The notes below the pieces were generated by a model. That model did no database searches and was not told the origin of the DNA. It was given only the letters and a program-made list of their open reading frames with translations. A DNA stretch of 60,092 nt, taken from positions 1 through 60,092 of the forward strand of contig JAJRUW010000001.1 of assembly GCA_024277615.1 (NCBI GenBank), given 5' to 3'. This document shows, in pieces, positions 17,460-25,693 of this stretch (position 1 is its first letter; every line of letters begins with the position of its first letter). This stretch comes from Fidelibacterota bacterium. Lineage in GTDB: Bacteria; Fidelibacterota; Marinisomatia; SCGC-AAA003-L08; JACNLC01. Both the position numbers and the translations under genes were made by a program.

Positions 17460-18332
17460 ATGGAAATGAAAACAAGAAAAGTCGTAACCATCATAGGGAT
17501 GTCACTGAGCTTATTGGCAGCCTTCGCCTGGGCCGGTGACGGTCATGGAAAGATGATGGCGAAAAATCAACAGGGAATGAAAATGGACGGTGAAGGGCAC
17601 ACAATGATCAATCTGCCCTCCATGCAGTGTGATATGTGTAAAAACAATATCGAAACCGGACTGTCAAAAATTCCCGGTATCAAATCAGTCGATGTTAATG
17701 TGGAAAAAAAACAAGGCTATGTTAACTATGATCCGGCCGTGATTGACGAAAGTGAGATCGAAGTTGCAATTAACAAGCTGGGATACTGGGCTAATGACAG
17801 ACCCGCAGACCCGAACTCTTACGACAATCTTATGGGTTGTTGTCAGATGCCGGAAGAAGAGTATAATCAAATGATGAAAAGTTCAAAAAAGATGATGATG
17901 CCCCATGACAACATGATGAAGAAAATGATGGATCGCTCAGGCATGCAGAAAATGGATCATGAGAAAATGAAGATGAGAAACCAGGGAAGCATGCAAATGG
18001 ACAATATGAAAATGGGAGACATGAAAATGGGAAATATGGACATGAAAATGGGTGATTCTTCAGGAAAGACTTCAATGACAATGATCTCGCTGCCTACCGT
18101 TCAGTGTGGGAGCTGTCAGGCGAGAATTGAGTCAAACTTATCAAAAGTCGACGGTATTGTTGAAGTGAAGGTAGATATAGACCGTAAGATGGGGCATGTC
18201 GTCTATGACCCGGAAAAACTCACGGTTAAATCCATTGAGAATGCAATTGCCTCCATTGGATATCAGGCGAATGACATACCGGCAGACAGCAAGGCATACG
18301 ACAGTCTGCCCGGTTGCTGCAAAGTTCCCTGA
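17460..18332 (+). CDS. Exported double-HMA protein with Met-rich linker
   Basis: A 290-residue exported protein with a signal peptide (about 1-25, ending FAWAGDG). Two heavy-metal-associated (HMA) domains, at about 48-112 and 207-272, carry the metal sites CDMC (57-60) and CGSC (216-219). Each domain is followed by the same tail, N-D-x-P-A-D, then Y-D-x-L-x-G-C-C (CC at 127-128 and 286-287), so the whole unit is duplicated. The linker (about 133-208) has roughly two dozen methionines, with repeats such as NMKMGDMKMGNMDMKMGD. HMA sites bind Cu(I) through two thiols, and Met clusters bind Cu(I)/Ag(I) in oxidising compartments. I infer a periplasmic copper chaperone or buffer that could pass metal to CusB or CusA. 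HMA domains are usually cytoplasmic, which makes the export signal notable. Confidence 0.82.
   Translation: MEMKTRKVVTIIGMSLSLLAAFAWAGDGHGKMMAKNQQGMKMDGEGHTMINLPSMQCDMCKNNIETGLSKIPGIKSVDVNVEKKQGYVNYDPAVIDESEIEVAINKLGYWANDRPADPNSYDNLMGCCQMPEEEYNQMMKSSKKMMMPHDNMMKKMMDRSGMQKMDHEKMKMRNQGSMQMDNMKMGDMKMGNMDMKMGDSSGKTSMTMISLPTVQCGSCQARIESNLSKVDGIVEVKVDIDRKMGHVVYDPEKLTVKSIENAIASIGYQANDIPADSKAYDSLPGCCKVP
18006..18055 (+). repeat. Short tandem repeat encoding the Met-rich linker
   Basis: The word ATGAAAATGGG occurs at about 18006, 18021 and 18042 with 4-10 bases between copies. Each copy encodes M-K-M-G. Length variation by slippage here would change the number of Met ligands without shifting frame when units of 15 bases are gained or lost. 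Confidence 0.6.
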
Positions 18333-18437
18333 GCCCTGCAGCTGTTCAGCTGATTAGGGGCATGAATTCACGGTTTTCTCGGATTTTTCCTACAGAACAC
18401 CCTGAAGGTAGTGTTGTTTGGTTAGTTGGAAAGGGAG

Positions 18438-18479
18438 CCCCTGACAGACTATCTGGTACCAGTCTGCGTCTGTCAGGGG
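18438..18479 (+). terminator. Strong inverted repeat downstream of the HMA protein gene
   Basis: Perfect 12-bp arms, CCCCTGACAGAC (18438-18449) and GTCTGTCAGGGG (18468-18479), enclose an 18-base loop. The loop contains a second palindrome, CTGGTACCAG (18453-18462). The two stems are alternatives at their borders (AGACT/AGTCT). It lies in the 211-base gap between the HMA gene and the DUF2231 gene. It may end the first transcript or act as an attenuator. Confidence 0.5.
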
Positions 18480-18543
18480 TACAACAGGCATTTGCAATTA
18501 AAAGTTGTAAACTTGAAAAAAAATAAAAAAGAAAGGCAACCAA

Positions 18544-19104
18544 ATGGTAAATTTACCGGGCTTGACAGGGGGTTTGAACCTGCATCCAATGTTTGTGCAC
18601 TTTCCCATAGTGTTGATTCTGCTGGCGGCAACCAGTGAGATACTGCATGTGAGTCTAAAAAATGAATTTTACGGCCGGGCTGCCGGCATATTGCTGAATC
18701 TCGCCGCTATCAGTGCGCTGATAGCATTGTATTTTGGGTATCAGGCCGCTGATGCTGTAGGGCACGATTCACCCGGGCACGACAGGGTTCATTTACACCG
18801 GGATATTATGCTCTGGTTCACCGGACTCACTGTTGTGCTTGCGGGAGTATTTCAGTTTATTAAATCCTCCCGTAAGGGGTATTACCGGCTAATAGCTCTG
18901 GCCGTGGTCTCTGTAATTATGATCATAGGGGCGGACAGAGGCGCTGACCTGGTCTTCAACTACGGTGTGGGTACACACAGTAAAGAAATGAATCATGAGG
19001 CGTCCGGACACCATGAGCAGGGCGAAGATTCTGACCATGACGGCGATGGCGACCATGAACATGAAACACACGACGACGATCATTCAGGCGGACACTCACA
19101 TTAA
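18544..19104 (+). CDS. DUF2231 membrane protein with acidic His-rich tail
   Basis: A 186-residue inner-membrane protein with four hydrophobic segments: around residues 16-34, 47-65, 88-108 and 112-131. HPMFVHFPIVLILLA near the N-terminus is the DUF2231 signature. The last 40 residues (from about 147) are dominated by His, Asp and Glu (DSDHDGDGDHEHETHDDDHS), a likely metal-binding tail. DUF2231 proteins are often encoded beside copper and multicopper-oxidase genes, but no function is proven. Start ATG 18544. Confidence 0.78.
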   Translation: MVNLPGLTGGLNLHPMFVHFPIVLILLAATSEILHVSLKNEFYGRAAGILLNLAAISALIALYFGYQAADAVGHDSPGHDRVHLHRDIMLWFTGLTVVLAGVFQFIKSSRKGYYRLIALAVVSVIMIIGADRGADLVFNYGVGTHSKEMNHEASGHHEQGEDSDHDGDGDHEHETHDDDHSGGHSH

Positions 19105-19192
19105 CAGGCGGTGAAAGTTTATATAAATAAAATTTCCTTTGCTCAGCCGGACCCGCTCGTATGGTACCGGAATGGTCGGGCAGGGATAACAG

Positions 19193-19210
19193 GAGAATTA
19201 TCGAATTCTC
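19193..19210. promoter_or_regulatory. Short dyad upstream of copA
   Basis: GAGAATT (19193-19199) and AATTCTC (19204-19210) form a 7-bp dyad with a 4-base spacer, 30 bases before the copA start. The symmetry and position would suit a regulator such as the MerR protein encoded at the end of the island. No -35 or -10 elements can be placed with confidence. Confidence 0.25.
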
Positions 19211-19239
19211 TCTAATACTCTGAAGAAAGGAGTTAACAA

Positions 19240-21858
19240 ATGAAAGATCCTGTTTGCGGCATGACCGTTGATGAAAGTAAGGCAGCGTACGTCCAGGAAT
19301 ATAAAGGGGAAAAATACGGGTTCTGTTCTGATAAATGTTCGGCTGCTTTTCGGAAAGCTCCCGAAAAATACATCGCAACAGAAGAAACGGAACAGAAATC
19401 CGATATGGCTCACGACCACCAGCATCCCGAAGCTTCGAAAGCCGGCCATACGGTTAAGGACCCTGTCTGCGGGATGGCCGTAGAGCCCAAAACCGTTGCC
19501 GATTCCATTGAACATGAGGGCAAAAGCTATTTCTTCTGTTCGCATCACTGTGCTACAGAATTCAAAAAAGATCCGGGGAAATATCTTGAGTCCGGTCATC
19601 ATTCACATACTTCAAAAACAGAGGATCATCACCACCAGCCTGCAAGTGAAATCTACACCTGCCCCATGCACCCGGATGTGAGGCACGAAGGACCGGGGAA
19701 CTGTCCGCAATGCGGAATGGCCCTGGAGCCGCTTATACCGGTTCAGACTGAAACAACCCAGTACACCTGTCCCATGCACCCTGAGGTAATCCAGTCGGGA
19801 CCCGGCAGCTGCCCGCTTTGCGGGATGGCCCTCGAACCGGTTACGGCAACTGAAGAGCAAGGGAATCCCGAACTAATTGATATGACCCGGCGTTTCTGGG
19901 GAGGCGTGGTTTTATCCGTTCCGCTGCTGTTCATTGCCATGTGGGCGATGGTAAGTCCCCGACCCCTGATACCCGGAGGCTGGCAGCCCTGGGTTGAATT
20001 AGTGCTTGCAACCCCTGTTGTTCTCTGGGCAGGCTCGCCATTTTTCGTGAGAGGCTGGTTATCCATCCGCACCTGGAATCTGAATATGTTCACCCTGATT
20101 GCCATCGGTACAGGCGTGGCCTACGGATACAGCCTGATTGCTACCTTCCTGCCGGGAATCTTTCCCGCAGCCTTCAGATCGGCTGAAGGAACCGTGGAAG
20201 TATATTTTGAAGCCGCAGCCGTCATTGTTACTCTGGTCCTGCTTGGTCAGGTGCTTGAACTGAAAGCCCGGGATAAAACCAGCAGCGCCATCAAAGCTCT
20301 TCTGGGATTGGCACCCAAAACGGCACGTATCGTCGGGGATGATAATACGGAAAAAGAAATCCCCCTGGATCAGGTAAAACCGGGTGATCGTTTGAGAGTA
20401 CGGCCCGGGGACAAAATTCCGGTAGATGGAATTGTGCTTGACGGAACCACAACTATCGATGAATCCATGATTACCGGTGAACCCATGGCCGTCAGTAAAA
20501 AAGCCGGTGATCCGGTAACCGGTGCCACAGTGAATGGTACCGGCAGCTTCATAATGGAAGCCAGACGTGTGGGTTCGGAGACCTTACTGTCACAGATTGT
20601 AAAAATGGTGAGCGATGCACAGCGCAGCCGCGCACCCATACAGGGACTTGCTGATAAAGTAGCGGCCTATTTCGTGCCCGTAGTGGTAGGGATCAGCGTG
20701 CTGACCTTCATCATCTGGTCTCTCGTAGGTCCATCCCCGCGGATGGCGTATGCGTTGGTAAATGCCGTAGCAGTACTGATCATAGCCTGCCCCTGCGCTC
20801 TGGGACTTGCAACCCCAATGTCGATTATGGTGGGCACGGGAAAGGGCGCTATGGCCGGCGTGCTTATCAAGAATGCCGAGGCGCTGGAAATGATGGAAAA
20901 GGTTGACACTCTGGTAGTCGATAAAACCGGAACCCTCACTGAGGGCAAACCCCGGGTTGTAAACATCGTTTCTTCAGCTGATTTTGTTGAAGATGATGTT
21001 TTATCTCTGGCAGCAAGTCTCGAACAGGCCAGCGAACACCCCCTGGGAGCAGCTGTTGTCGCCAAGGCTGAGGAGAAAGGTGTCAATATTGTACAGCCCT
21101 CAGATTTTCAGTCGGTAACCGGTAAGGGAATCACGGGATCGGTGGGAGAGCGATCTGTCGTTATCGGCAACCAGGCCTTCATTGAAGAATTGGGCGTGGC
21201 TAATACTAAACTCGAGCAAAAAGCCGAGGAATTGCAGAGCAAGGGTGAAACGGTATTGTTTGTGGCGGTGGACTGGAAGCTGGCCGGCCTGATAGGTGTT
21301 ACCGATCCGATTAAAAGTACCACCCGGGAGGCTTTGAACATATTGCGTAAGGAGAAACTGCGCATAGTGATGCTGACCGGCGATAATATTAAAACCGCCC
21401 GGATTATTGCAGATCAACTGGGAATCGACGAAATAGAAGCCGATGTCCTGCCGCAGCAAAAAAATGAAGTTGTCAAACGGCTGCAGGGAGAGGGCTGTGT
21501 TGTTGCGATGGCCGGAGACGGCATTAATGATGCGCCTGCACTGGCCCAGGCCGATGTAGGCGTGGCTATGGGGTCGGGAACTGATGTAGCCATTGAGAGT
21601 TCCGATATCACACTCATCAAGGGTGACCTGCGCGGGATGGCCCGTGCCCGCCGTCTGAGCCGGGAAACAATGAAGAACATCCGGCAAAATATGTTTTGGG
21701 CATTTCTGTATAATACCCTGGGTGTCCCGATTGCAGCAGGTATTCTCTACCCGATATTCGGACTGTTACTGTCGCCCATTCTGGCCGCTGCGGCCATGAG
21801 CTTCAGTTCGGTCTCAGTTATCGGAAATGCTTTGAGGCTGCGGAAAGTACGGCTCTAA
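19240..21858 (+). CDS. copA: Cu(I)-translocating P1B-1 ATPase with YHS-YHS-HMBD-HMBD N-terminus
   Basis: An ATP-driven exporter of Cu(I)/Ag(I) from cytoplasm to periplasm, 872 residues. The N-terminus has two YHS domains (1-45 DPVCGM, then FCSDKC; 72-117 DPVCGM, then FCSHHC). Two HMBD motifs follow (139-164 and 175-200, each CPMHP, then CPxCGMALEP), and there are no HMA domains. The ATPase core is complete: CPC in helix 6 (517-519), phosphorylation Asp D561 in DKTGT, SEHPLG (His600) and the hinge GDGIND around D760. The P1B-1 copper determinants YN (FLYNTLGVP) and MxxSS (MSFSS) are present near the end. His-rich linkers join the N-terminal modules. The start has a good ribosome site (AAAGGAG). 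Confidence 0.95.
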   Translation: MKDPVCGMTVDESKAAYVQEYKGEKYGFCSDKCSAAFRKAPEKYIATEETEQKSDMAHDHQHPEASKAGHTVKDPVCGMAVEPKTVADSIEHEGKSYFFCSHHCATEFKKDPGKYLESGHHSHTSKTEDHHHQPASEIYTCPMHPDVRHEGPGNCPQCGMALEPLIPVQTETTQYTCPMHPEVIQSGPGSCPLCGMALEPVTATEEQGNPELIDMTRRFWGGVVLSVPLLFIAMWAMVSPRPLIPGGWQPWVELVLATPVVLWAGSPFFVRGWLSIRTWNLNMFTLIAIGTGVAYGYSLIATFLPGIFPAAFRSAEGTVEVYFEAAAVIVTLVLLGQVLELKARDKTSSAIKALLGLAPKTARIVGDDNTEKEIPLDQVKPGDRLRVRPGDKIPVDGIVLDGTTTIDESMITGEPMAVSKKAGDPVTGATVNGTGSFIMEARRVGSETLLSQIVKMVSDAQRSRAPIQGLADKVAAYFVPVVVGISVLTFIIWSLVGPSPRMAYALVNAVAVLIIACPCALGLATPMSIMVGTGKGAMAGVLIKNAEALEMMEKVDTLVVDKTGTLTEGKPRVVNIVSSADFVEDDVLSLAASLEQASEHPLGAAVVAKAEEKGVNIVQPSDFQSVTGKGITGSVGERSVVIGNQAFIEELGVANTKLEQKAEELQSKGETVLFVAVDWKLAGLIGVTDPIKSTTREALNILRKEKLRIVMLTGDNIKTARIIADQLGIDEIEADVLPQQKNEVVKRLQGEGCVVAMAGDGINDAPALAQADVGVAMGSGTDVAIESSDITLIKGDLRGMARARRLSRETMKNIRQNMFWAFLYNTLGVPIAAGILYPIFGLLLSPILAAAAMSFSSVSVIGNALRLRKVRL

Positions 21859-21867
21859 TAGACCAAG

Positions 21868-22209
21868 ATGAAGAAGGACCAGCTGCAGATCACGGCACGT
21901 ATCATTAGTCTAATGGTTGGGCTGATCGCGATCACATCGCTGGTCCTTTTTCTGATACAGCCCAACCGGCATAAGCACAGGATACATCTCAAACTGCCTT
22001 CTAAAACTTTTGAGATTGCCGATAACTTTGGCTGTCCGTGTGGTGGTTGTGTGGGAGAATCACTGGCGCAATGTGACTGCTCAACGGCAAAGGCCATCCA
22101 GTTGAAAATCAAAACTTCTCTGGAAAATGGTGAGTCGGAACCTGCGGTTATCCGCATGGTTGAAAAGCAAATAATAGAAACTCATGCTCAAACCCGGCCT
22201 CCCGGATAA
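21868..22209 (+). CDS. Membrane-anchored CcmH-like Cys-rich protein
   Basis: A 113-residue protein beginning 10 bases after copA, with one N-terminal membrane helix (about 11-30). The soluble part starts with CPCGGC (56-61), then ESLAQCDC (C69, C71). A helix with the CcmH-like sequence AIQLKIKTSLENGESEPAVIRMV follows. CcmH proteins use a CxxC to reduce apocytochrome c haem ligands. Here the cysteine spacing is CxCGGC, so the likeness is to the family's fold rather than to its active site. Its place after copA suggests a periplasmic metallochaperone or thiol reductase. Function unproven. Confidence 0.6.
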   Translation: MKKDQLQITARIISLMVGLIAITSLVLFLIQPNRHKHRIHLKLPSKTFEIADNFGCPCGGCVGESLAQCDCSTAKAIQLKIKTSLENGESEPAVIRMVEKQIIETHAQTRPPG

Positions 22210-22258
22210 CTTTGAGAGGCCGTTAAAATGTCATTAACACCAGTTATGTGATAATTAT

Positions 22259-23062
22259 ATGAATCTAAACAAAAAGGTTAAAAGAAAATTATTTTCCCCG
22301 GGAGTAATGTATCTCCTGGCGGGATTATTCGTGGGCGAATTTATCCTGCATCCCCTGACCATGGTTATTTACTGGTTCGAATTCTACCGGCCGATTCACG
22401 AAAAAGTGCGCCTGCTATATTTTATTAAATCCCGGTTTGTAGAAAGTTTTTCGCCTGAAATGCTTCCTATGAATCTGATTTTTCTTACACTGGGCGCCGT
22501 TCTCGGTGTCTCTGCCGGCATATTTCATCATTCTCTGATGAAGAAAAATGAGAAAGGGAAACGGCCTAAAAAAATTAACCATGATTTACAAACTCTGATT
22601 GAAACGGGTGAAAATGAATCGATTGAATTCAAATCCTCGGTCCGCTGGGATTACCAACAGGAGAAGATTAACAAGGATCTGGAGCGAAAAATTATTATAA
22701 CCATTGCCGGGTTCATGAACCATCATGGAGGAACTCTGCTCATCGGCGTGGGTGACTGCGGAGAGGTATTGGGCCTGGAGAAAGATTATATGACGCTGGC
22801 GAAGAAAAATTCAGATGGATTTGTTCAATTACTGACGGGTTTAATTTCAGCCCGACTGGGTACCAACAATTGCGCCCTCGTTAAGATCTCAATGCTCAAA
22901 CGAAAGAAAAAGGAGATCTGCCGTCTGGATGTCTCCCCTGCCGTCAAACCGGTCTATGCCAGATTCGGACAGGACGAAATATTCTGCATCAGAGTCGGTA
23001 GTTCGACGAGAGAATTGAATGTTAGAGAGGCTTATGGATATATTCAACAGCATTGGGCTTAA
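22259..23062 (+). CDS. Membrane-tethered AlbA_2 (Schlafen-type) domain protein
   Basis: A 267-residue protein with two hydrophobic segments (about 14-40 and 72-92). A basic linker and an AlbA_2 domain (about 111-230) follow. Diagnostic parts are LIETGENESIEFKSSVRW, then MNHHGGTLLIGVGDCGEVLG, and the final FCIRVGSSTREL. AlbA_2 domains are nucleic-acid-binding or nuclease-like modules, normally soluble, so the membrane tether is unusual. It follows the CcmH-like gene by about 50 bases. A role in metal resistance is not evident; it may be a regulator or a passenger. Confidence 0.75.
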   Translation: MNLNKKVKRKLFSPGVMYLLAGLFVGEFILHPLTMVIYWFEFYRPIHEKVRLLYFIKSRFVESFSPEMLPMNLIFLTLGAVLGVSAGIFHHSLMKKNEKGKRPKKINHDLQTLIETGENESIEFKSSVRWDYQQEKINKDLERKIIITIAGFMNHHGGTLLIGVGDCGEVLGLEKDYMTLAKKNSDGFVQLLTGLISARLGTNNCALVKISMLKRKKKEICRLDVSPAVKPVYARFGQDEIFCIRVGSSTRELNVREAYGYIQQHWA

Positions 23063-23249
23063 CGCAGAAATTTTAACGGATCATGCTTAAACAATCTTCA
23101 AGCTGTTTTCGGAGTCCCTGTGTCGAACCGGCCGTTCTGATTTAAATTCCCCCGGGGGCTTTAATCCGTGCTGCTCCTCTTGAATCCAGCCGGAGCAACG
23201 CGGGCTTTCCGTGTCGGATCCGTCAGCTTGTCTATTCAGGAAAGGATAA

Positions 23250-23763
23250 ATGCCTGTACTTAAAGATGAGAAGAATACCCTCAACGGTAAAAAAGCATTA
23301 CCGACCGGCATAGTGAATTCTCCTGAATTCAATTTTGTTTTGCTCTCGCTCTTCTATCAATTTGCCTGGGAGATACTCCAGGCACCACTGTTTGAGAAAA
23401 TGGGAATCATCGGCCACTGAAAAGACACGCAAATCTGTCTGCGGGCGGTTGTCGGCGGATGTTTTTATGATGGTCTTCATATTTGCAATAATGGCGCTTT
23501 CATGCCGGTCTCGTCGCTGGTACAAAAGTCTTACACCAGTCAAATATCTGCTTTATATTGCCCTCGGCGAAGGGATGACCATAGGTTTTGAGTGACTGGC
23601 AACCGTCCATCTGGACCGCCGGCAGTATGTTCAATCAATGCTGGTTTTGCCCCTGCCAGGGACAGACATACTGCCCCTGATGCAATGGCTTATCATAGCC
23701 TCTTTGGTCTTGTGGCAGTTGCAAAAACAATATGTGCCGGCGCATAAAAATGACCGTCGTTGA
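23250..23763 (+). pseudogene. Decayed membrane-protein gene (two Trp-to-TGA changes and a frameshift)
   Basis: From ATG 23250 (after AGGAAAGG) the product reads F-N-F-V-L-L-S-L-F-Y-Q-F-A-W-E-I-L-Q-A-P and stops at TGA 23418-23420 after GIIGH. The same frame then continues as KDTQICLRAVVG. Near 23454-23458 it must shift by one base to continue as DVFMMVFIFAIMAL, and it meets a second TGA (23593-23595) after IGFE. Reading through gives LATVHLDRRQYVQSM, then LMQWLIIASLVLWQL, ending at 23763. Together these match, in order, a small multi-helix inner-membrane protein family that I recall as WEILQAP, GD-hydrophobic, EWLAT and LLQWL. Both TGA codons fall where that family has Trp. One further Trp appears as CGG. 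I call it a pseudogene. Confidence 0.7.
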
Positions 23764-23896
23764 GGGAATGCAGCGTTGAGATTATTTTAAAAGTTGAATA
23801 ATACGATTGCCTCATAGGGCTCCGTAATGGCAAATTTGAGCCAACTGAAAAGGACAATTTTCCCGACGACTGAAATATTTATACAGAGGAGTGATC

Positions 23897-24163
23897 ATGA
23901 AAGCTGTATGGCTGGCATTCGGAACCATATTTGTGGCTGAACTGGGAGACAAGACACAACTTGCCGTCCTGGCATTGAAAGGCAAAGGATTTTCAAGCTG
24001 GGGAATTTTTTTCGGAGCCATGCTTGCCTTTGCCCTGCTTACCGGACTGGCCGTAGTCGTGGGTGAATGGATGAATGCCCGTATTCCGGCTGAGTTAATT
24101 GAAAAAATAGCTGCCGCCGGGTTTGTGATCATCGGTGTCCTGATGTGGTTTGAGAAAATTTAG
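23897..24163 (+). CDS. Half-size UPF0016/GDT1-family cation transporter
   Basis: An 88-residue membrane protein with three hydrophobic segments and a single ExGDKT motif (VAELGDKTQLAVLAL near residue 13). This is the hallmark of the UPF0016 (GDT1/TMEM165/MneA) family of Mn2+/Ca2+ exporters. Full-length members have two such repeats; short bacterial members with one repeat must pair. The start is ATG 23897, which has a suitable GAGGAG, rather than GTG 23891. It is the only likely non-copper transporter in the island. Confidence 0.85.
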   Translation: MKAVWLAFGTIFVAELGDKTQLAVLALKGKGFSSWGIFFGAMLAFALLTGLAVVVGEWMNARIPAELIEKIAAAGFVIIGVLMWFEKI

Positions 24164-24297
24164 CAAGCCGGGAATGAGCCATTTTTCCCCAAGATGTAAA
24201 ATTTATCCCTTAAGGTAATAAACAATAAATCTTGATATGCCTGTACTACTCCGGTTGTGAGTGAGCATATCTCAAAAAAAATAAAAAGGAGCTAACC

Positions 24298-24687
24298 ATG
24301 AAAACAATTGCTTTAGTGATTATCATAGGACTCACCAGCTTTGCCTGCAACAAAAGCGACACACATGCCGACCGGGAACAGGGGCAGATGCATGAGGAAA
24401 TGGCAGATATGCAGTCACACGATTCCGGCTCGATGGGTATGATGGCTGATGATGAGCGTCTCGTTTACTACACCTGTCCCATGCCGGCACACAAAGCGGT
24501 ACATCATAAAGATCCGGGGAAATGCGAACAATGCGGCATGGAGCTGGTTCCCGCTGTGATCACCGCGGCAGACAAAGCAGAGTTTTACGGCTGTCCTATG
24601 GCATCTCACAGTCACATACGTCATGATGAGCCCGGGAAATGCGAAGAATGCGGCATGAAACTGATGCCCATGCGACTGGCAAGATAA
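24298..24687 (+). CDS. Lipoprotein with two heavy-metal-binding (HMBD) motifs
   Basis: A 129-residue predicted lipoprotein (lipobox TSFAC, Cys17). After a Met/His/Asp-rich spacer it has two HMBD motifs, at residues 58-85 (YTCPMPAHK, then PGKCEQCGMELVP) and 97-125 (YGCPMASHS, then PGKCEECGMKLMP). In both, the usual CPMHP is replaced by CPMPxHK or CPMxSHS, so the His is shifted. The same module appears in CusB and CopA of this island. A periplasmic metal buffer or shuttle is the likely role. A strong AAGGAG site precedes the start. Confidence 0.82.
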   Translation: MKTIALVIIIGLTSFACNKSDTHADREQGQMHEEMADMQSHDSGSMGMMADDERLVYYTCPMPAHKAVHHKDPGKCEQCGMELVPAVITAADKAEFYGCPMASHSHIRHDEPGKCEECGMKLMPMRLAR

Positions 24688-24765
24688 ACACTGGAAAAGG
24701 GGCAGCAGGGATTCCCGGTTGCGGTGGCTCCCTGCACCTTCCGGGCGTTCACTTACAGCGTGGAT

Positions 24766-25176
24766 ATGAGCATGATTGAAAGATTTACTGCAGGTGTACT
24801 GGCGAAAAAAGCAGGCGTCAACGGTGAGACCATCCGGTATTATGAGCGCCGGCATTTACTGCCTGCACCGCAAAGGAATGGAGCCGGATACAGAATGTAT
24901 TCCGCTTTGGATTTAAAACGGCTGCATTTCATTACACGGGCAAAACAACACGGCTTTTCCCTCAATGAGATTCGCGAGCTACTCAATCTTAAGGTCTCGC
25001 CCAGGAGCAGCTGTGAAGATATCCGGTCCAGGGCAATCGATAAAATCAGGCTCATTGACGCAAAGATACATGAGTTAAAAAAAATCAAAAAAGCGCTTTC
25101 TATGCTTTCCGAAGCCTGCACCGGTCCCCTTCCGGTGGACGATTGCCCCCTCATCAAAGCTTTTGATGAAGACTGA
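24766..25176 (+). CDS. MerR-family metal-responsive regulator with three conserved cysteines
   Basis: A 136-residue regulator from ATG 24766; ATG 24772 and GTG 24724 are alternatives. The N-terminal winged helix reads AGVLAKKAGVNGETIRYYER. A long dimerisation helix follows. The C-terminal metal site has one Cys in SSCEDIRSRA and two more in SEACTGPLPVDDCPLI. That three-Cys pattern matches MerR/ZntR/PbrR, whereas CueR has only the last two. Either a divalent soft metal such as Hg, Zn, Cd or Pb is sensed, or this is a CueR-like sensor with an extra Cys. It is transcribed with the island and is probably its regulator; no matching operator was found by eye. Confidence 0.85.
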   Translation: MSMIERFTAGVLAKKAGVNGETIRYYERRHLLPAPQRNGAGYRMYSALDLKRLHFITRAKQHGFSLNEIRELLNLKVSPRSSCEDIRSRAIDKIRLIDAKIHELKKIKKALSMLSEACTGPLPVDDCPLIKAFDED

Positions 25177-25195
25177 GCGCTGATGAGGCCGGTTG

Positions 25196-25630
25196 ATGAA
25201 AGCAGTTAAGATCTATACGGACGGCGCCTGCAAGGGCAACCCCGGTCCCGGGGGCTGGGGTGCAATTCTGCAATATGGGTCGTCCCGCAAAGAACTGAAG
25301 GGGTACGCGCCTGACACAACCAATAATATCATGGAACTCACCGCCGTTATCCAGGCCCTGAAGACCCTGAAAGAGCCCTGCGATGTTGATATAACGACCG
25401 ATTCGACTTATGTGAAAAAGGGAATTTCAGAATGGATCCACAAATGGAAACACAACGGCTGGAAAACCGCCGCAAAGAAGCCCGTAAAAAACAAAGAACT
25501 CTGGCAGCAGCTTGACGAGGGGGTTAAACGACATCGTATCACCTGGCATTGGGTCAGGGGACACTCCGGTCACCCTCAGAATGAAAGGGCGGACGAACTG
25601 GCAAACGAGGCCATTCTAACGAGAGGTTAA
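25196..25630 (+). CDS. rnhA: Ribonuclease HI
   Basis: RNase HI cuts the RNA strand of RNA-DNA hybrids. The 144-residue protein has the standard layout: [18 protein letters not shown] with the first catalytic Asp, [13 protein letters not shown] with the Glu, TTDSTYV with the second Asp, and [15 protein letters not shown] with the last Asp and the His loop. All catalytic positions are present. The basic handle ([20 protein letters not shown]) is also present. Start ATG 25196, 20 bases after merR. It converges with lptD. Confidence 0.95.
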   Translation: MKAVKIYTDGACKGNPGPGGWGAILQYGSSRKELKGYAPDTTNNIMELTAVIQALKTLKEPCDVDITTDSTYVKKGISEWIHKWKHNGWKTAAKKPVKNKELWQQLDEGVKRHRITWHWVRGHSGHPQNERADELANEAILTRG

Positions 25631-25693
25631 GCCGTATAAATTATCTGCAGCCTGGTTCCCAGCTCGGGACAGCCTGAAACAACTCCTGCCGTA

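Noticed and set aside
18006-18055. Short repeats in the HMA gene, considered as a CRISPR-like array
   Set aside because: Units are about 11 bases, are in frame and encode Met-Lys-Met-Gly. This is a coding low-complexity linker.
23063-23249. GC-rich stretch with CCCCCGGGGG and a GGTTCGA-like word, considered as a tRNA remnant or attachment site
   Set aside because: No complementary T-stem or acceptor stem can be drawn, and no flanking integrase is present.
23418-23595. TGA at two Trp positions, considered as TGA recoding to Trp
   Set aside because: TGA ends many intact genes in this window and the same locus also has a frameshift, so gene decay explains it better.
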